DNA of 64,000 bases from Bradyrhizobium erythrophlei (GTDB taxonomy: Bacteria > Pseudomonadota > Alphaproteobacteria > Rhizobiales > Xanthobacteraceae). This document shows, in pieces, positions 62,096 through 64,000 of the stretch. The notes beneath the pieces were generated by a model that saw only the letters and a list, made by a program, of their open reading frames with translations, did no database searches and was not told where the DNA came from. The translations under genes and the position numbers were made by a program. The stretch lies in contig NZ_LT670818.1 in NCBI RefSeq assembly GCF_900129505.1, positions 7,287,001 through 7,351,000 of the forward strand, written 5' to 3'. The stretch's first letter is position 1. Each line of letters begins with the position of its first letter.

Positions 62096-63277
62096 CTATG
62101 CCAGACGCTCGACCAGTGTGGCGTTGGCCATGCCGCCGGACTCGCACATCGTCTGCAACCCGTATCGTCCACCCGTCTTTTCCAGAGCACGCAGCAGGTT
62201 GCCGGTCAGCCGGACGCCGGACGCACCTACGGGATGTCCGAGCGCGATGGCGCCGCCGAACATGTTCACCCGTTCGGGATCTGGCTTCAACTCCTTCTGC
62301 CAAGCCAGCACCACAGACGCGAACGCCTCGTTGACCTCGAAGGCGTCGATGTCGCCAATGTCGATGCCGGCTCTGCCCAGCAGCTTCCTGGTTGCCGGAA
62401 CGACACCCGTCAGCATCAAGATGGGATCGTCTCCCGATACGGCGAAATGCGTGAGTGCGGCGCGCGGCGTCAGGCCGAGACTGCGGGCCGTCCTTTCCTC
62501 GGCGATCAGCGCGGCGCCCGCGCCGTCGCTGACCTGGCTCGAATTTCCCGCCGTCACGCTCCAGCGAAGCTGGGGATAGCGCGTCGCCATCTCGGGGTCG
62601 TGGAACGACGCCTTCAACTCCGCGAGCTTGGCCACGTTGGTGTCGCGGCGCAGACCCTCGTCGCGAGACACCAGCCCGGCCGGCGTTTCGACCGGCGCGA
62701 TATCGTGCGCCGTCAAGCCCGCATCCTCGGCCTGTGCTGCAAGCCGGTGCGAGCGTTCGGCAAACAGGTCCTGTGATTTTCGGGAGATATTCCACCGGGC
62801 CGCGATCAGCTCGGCCGAGATGCCCTGATGGACAAAACCGTCCGGATAGCGCTGCCTGAGCAATGGCCCAAGATTGTCCTTGCCGAGGCGGTTGGCGCGC
62901 ATCGGTACGAGACCCATCATCTCGACACCACCGGCGATCACCAGATCATAGGCGCCGGCTATCACGCCCTGCGCGGCAAAATCCATCGCCTGCTGGGCCG
63001 AGCCACATTTGCGGTCAAGCGTCACGGCGGGAACGGATTCCGGAAAGCCAGCCGCGAGAACCGCCTGCCTTCCAATATTGGCAGCCTGCTCGCCGACCTG
63101 GATCACGCAGCCCGTGATCACGTCTTCGACCAGGGCCGGATCGATTCCCGTCCGCCTAACCAACGCCTTCAGCATATGCGCATAGAGATCGACCGGGTGG
63201 CAGGTGGCAAGCACGCCGTTCTCGCGCGCGCGTCCAAACGGCGTACGAACGAGATCGATGATAACAGCGCGGCGCAT
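62096..63277 (-). CDS. Thiolase (acetyl-CoA acyltransferase)
   Basis: 393 residues. Here the nucleophile is present: LDRKCGSAQQAMDFAAQGVI (Cys about 88). NEAFASVVLAW and GGAIALGHPVGASGVRL hold the catalytic His, and MCESGGMANATLVERL has the second catalytic Cys in CxxGGMxxA. It cleaves a beta-ketoacyl-CoA or condenses acetyl-CoA. In contrast to the protein at 49512 it is a complete thiolase. Three bases after the carboxyltransferase stop. Confidence 0.93.
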   Translation of the reverse strand: MRRAVIIDLVRTPFGRARENGVLATCHPVDLYAHMLKALVRRTGIDPALVEDVITGCVIQVGEQAANIGRQAVLAAGFPESVPAVTLDRKCGSAQQAMDFAAQGVIAGAYDLVIAGGVEMMGLVPMRANRLGKDNLGPLLRQRYPDGFVHQGISAELIAARWNISRKSQDLFAERSHRLAAQAEDAGLTAHDIAPVETPAGLVSRDEGLRRDTNVAKLAELKASFHDPEMATRYPQLRWSVTAGNSSQVSDGAGAALIAEERTARSLGLTPRAALTHFAVSGDDPILMLTGVVPATRKLLGRAGIDIGDIDAFEVNEAFASVVLAWQKELKPDPERVNMFGGAIALGHPVGASGVRLTGNLLRALEKTGGRYGLQTMCESGGMANATLVERLA

Positions 63278-63280
63278 GGC

Positions 63281-64000
63281 TCAGACCCGATTTCGCCGGA
63301 GGGACAAATTCATCGCCGATGACTTGATCTGGACGACCGGCGCGCGCGCGGTCTGCATCAGCCGCCGCACCTGATCGAGTTCGCTGGACGACAGCAACGG
63401 ATAGGTCGTGTTGACCGGACCCGCCGCCCACATGCGATCGAGATCGGCTTCAGGCACCAGCGCGCGGAGGATCAGCTCGTCGTCGTTGGTCGTACAGTAG
63501 CGCTTGCGCAATTCCTCGATGGTTGGTTGCTCCGGCGGATTGGCCAAGACCTCCTTGGCGCGCGGCGCAGACATAATCTTATCGAGCACGTTCGGATCGA
63601 TCGGGGCCACCGTTTGGCCGTAAAAGCCCGCAGCATACTGGATCACTTCGTCTGGCACGATCGCATAGCGCTTGCCGGAAACGATATTGAGCACGGCCAG
63701 TGTCCCGACCAGCTGGCTGAACGGCGTTGCCATGCCGGGATAGCCGAGCTCGCGCCGGACGCGGGCAGTTTCGGTCAGGACCTCGTCGAGCTTGTCGCTC
63801 ATGTTGTGCTGGGCGAGTTGCGCCTTCAGCGTGCCGGTCATCCCGCCCGGAATCTGATGCTCGATGGAGAGGATGTCGTACTCGCTATACTGGTTGACGA
63901 GGTAGCCCGCCGCCTTCCCGACCGCCTCGAAATGATCGGCAACTGGCTTCAACAAACTGATGTCGAGGTCGTGGGTATGGCCCTTCAGCTCGATGTTCTT
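63281..64000 (-). CDS. Biotin-dependent carboxyltransferase/oxaloacetate decarboxylase alpha-type subunit, C-terminal part
   Basis: Partial: the frame is open at 64000. The visible 239 residues start KNIELKGHTHDLDISLLKPV and continue with the conserved carboxylase domain: YDILSIEHQIPGGMTGTLKA, DEVLTETARVRRELGYPGMA, TPFSQLVGTLAVLNIVSGKR. No biotinyl AMKM site is found at the C-terminus, so the biotin carrier must be a separate protein. It may be a pyruvate carboxylase B-like or acyl-CoA carboxyltransferase-like subunit. It heads a minus-strand operon with the thiolase and EthD genes. Confidence 0.85.
   Translation of the reverse strand, partial: KNIELKGHTHDLDISLLKPVADHFEAVGKAAGYLVNQYSEYDILSIEHQIPGGMTGTLKAQLAQHNMSDKLDEVLTETARVRRELGYPGMATPFSQLVGTLAVLNIVSGKRYAIVPDEVIQYAAGFYGQTVAPIDPNVLDKIMSAPRAKEVLANPPEQPTIEELRKRYCTTNDDELILRALVPEADLDRMWAAGPVNTTYPLLSSSELDQVRRLMQTARAPVVQIKSSAMNLSLRRNRV

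Noticed and set aside
62067..62795. 242-codon minus frame overlapping the thiolase
   Set aside because: It is a shifted-frame shadow of the thiolase gene with an Arg/Gly-rich random composition.

Overview
The window looks like a high-GC alphaproteobacterial genomic island, most like Bradyrhizobium or a relative in the Nitrobacteraceae. The grounds are the codon and GC style, a run of small conserved ORFs that I recall as typical of that group (55.5-57.7 kb), trbI/DUF2274/ardC conjugation remnants, and many FCD-type GntR regulators each paired with a transporter and a catabolic gene set. Family names come from recognising motifs, not from a search. No rRNA, tRNA or CRISPR was seen.

Layout. 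0-3.4 kb is a scar zone of broken genes (hydantoinase, AMDase-like, DUF2130 and a possible ubiquitin-cluster metal protein) joined head to head. 3.4-26.4 kb holds three stacked import-and-hydrolyse modules: (1) an amidohydrolase with an Opp/Dpp-type transporter; (2) a hydantoin-racemase-like protein, a TRZ/ATZ-type amidohydrolase, a polar amino acid ABC transporter and a GntR regulator; (3) a D-hydantoinase, an SDR, a sugar-epimerase-like protein, an AMDase/maleate-isomerase-like protein, a NitT/TauT ABC transporter, a GntR regulator and a second TRZ/ATZ-type amidohydrolase. No N-carbamoylase is visible. 27.1-29.5 kb carries a Phd/PemK toxin-antitoxin pair followed by a large serine recombinase.

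29.9-38.7 kb is the most striking part. It is a minus-strand cluster with a clear arylmalonate decarboxylase (its G/T/S/Y/C active-site set matches the known enzyme at a constant offset), a SnoaL-like secreted protein, a ThDP enzyme, a complete TRAP transporter, a MarR regulator and an aldehyde dehydrogenase, preceded by a 29-bp palindrome. 38.8-41.4 kb is a graveyard: pcaH with a one-base deletion, a LysR gene broken by an 8-bp tandem duplication, and trbI joined to ardC.

42.9-51.5 kb is a CoA-dependent degradation locus. A TetR, acyl-CoA synthetase, SDR, enoyl-CoA hydratase, nitronate monooxygenase and binding-protein operon faces a DUF35 protein, a thiolase-like protein without the nucleophilic Cys, and an IclR regulator. 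This pairing recalls Ltp2/ChsH2-type aldolases. An IS630 element, a LysR/ketopantoate-reductase pair and the small conserved ORFs follow. 58.1-64 kb holds a cupin, GntR, zinc alcohol dehydrogenase and SDR regulon sharing a TTGTAYGACAAT-like site at three promoters, then EthD, thiolase and the end of a biotin-dependent carboxyltransferase that runs off the window.
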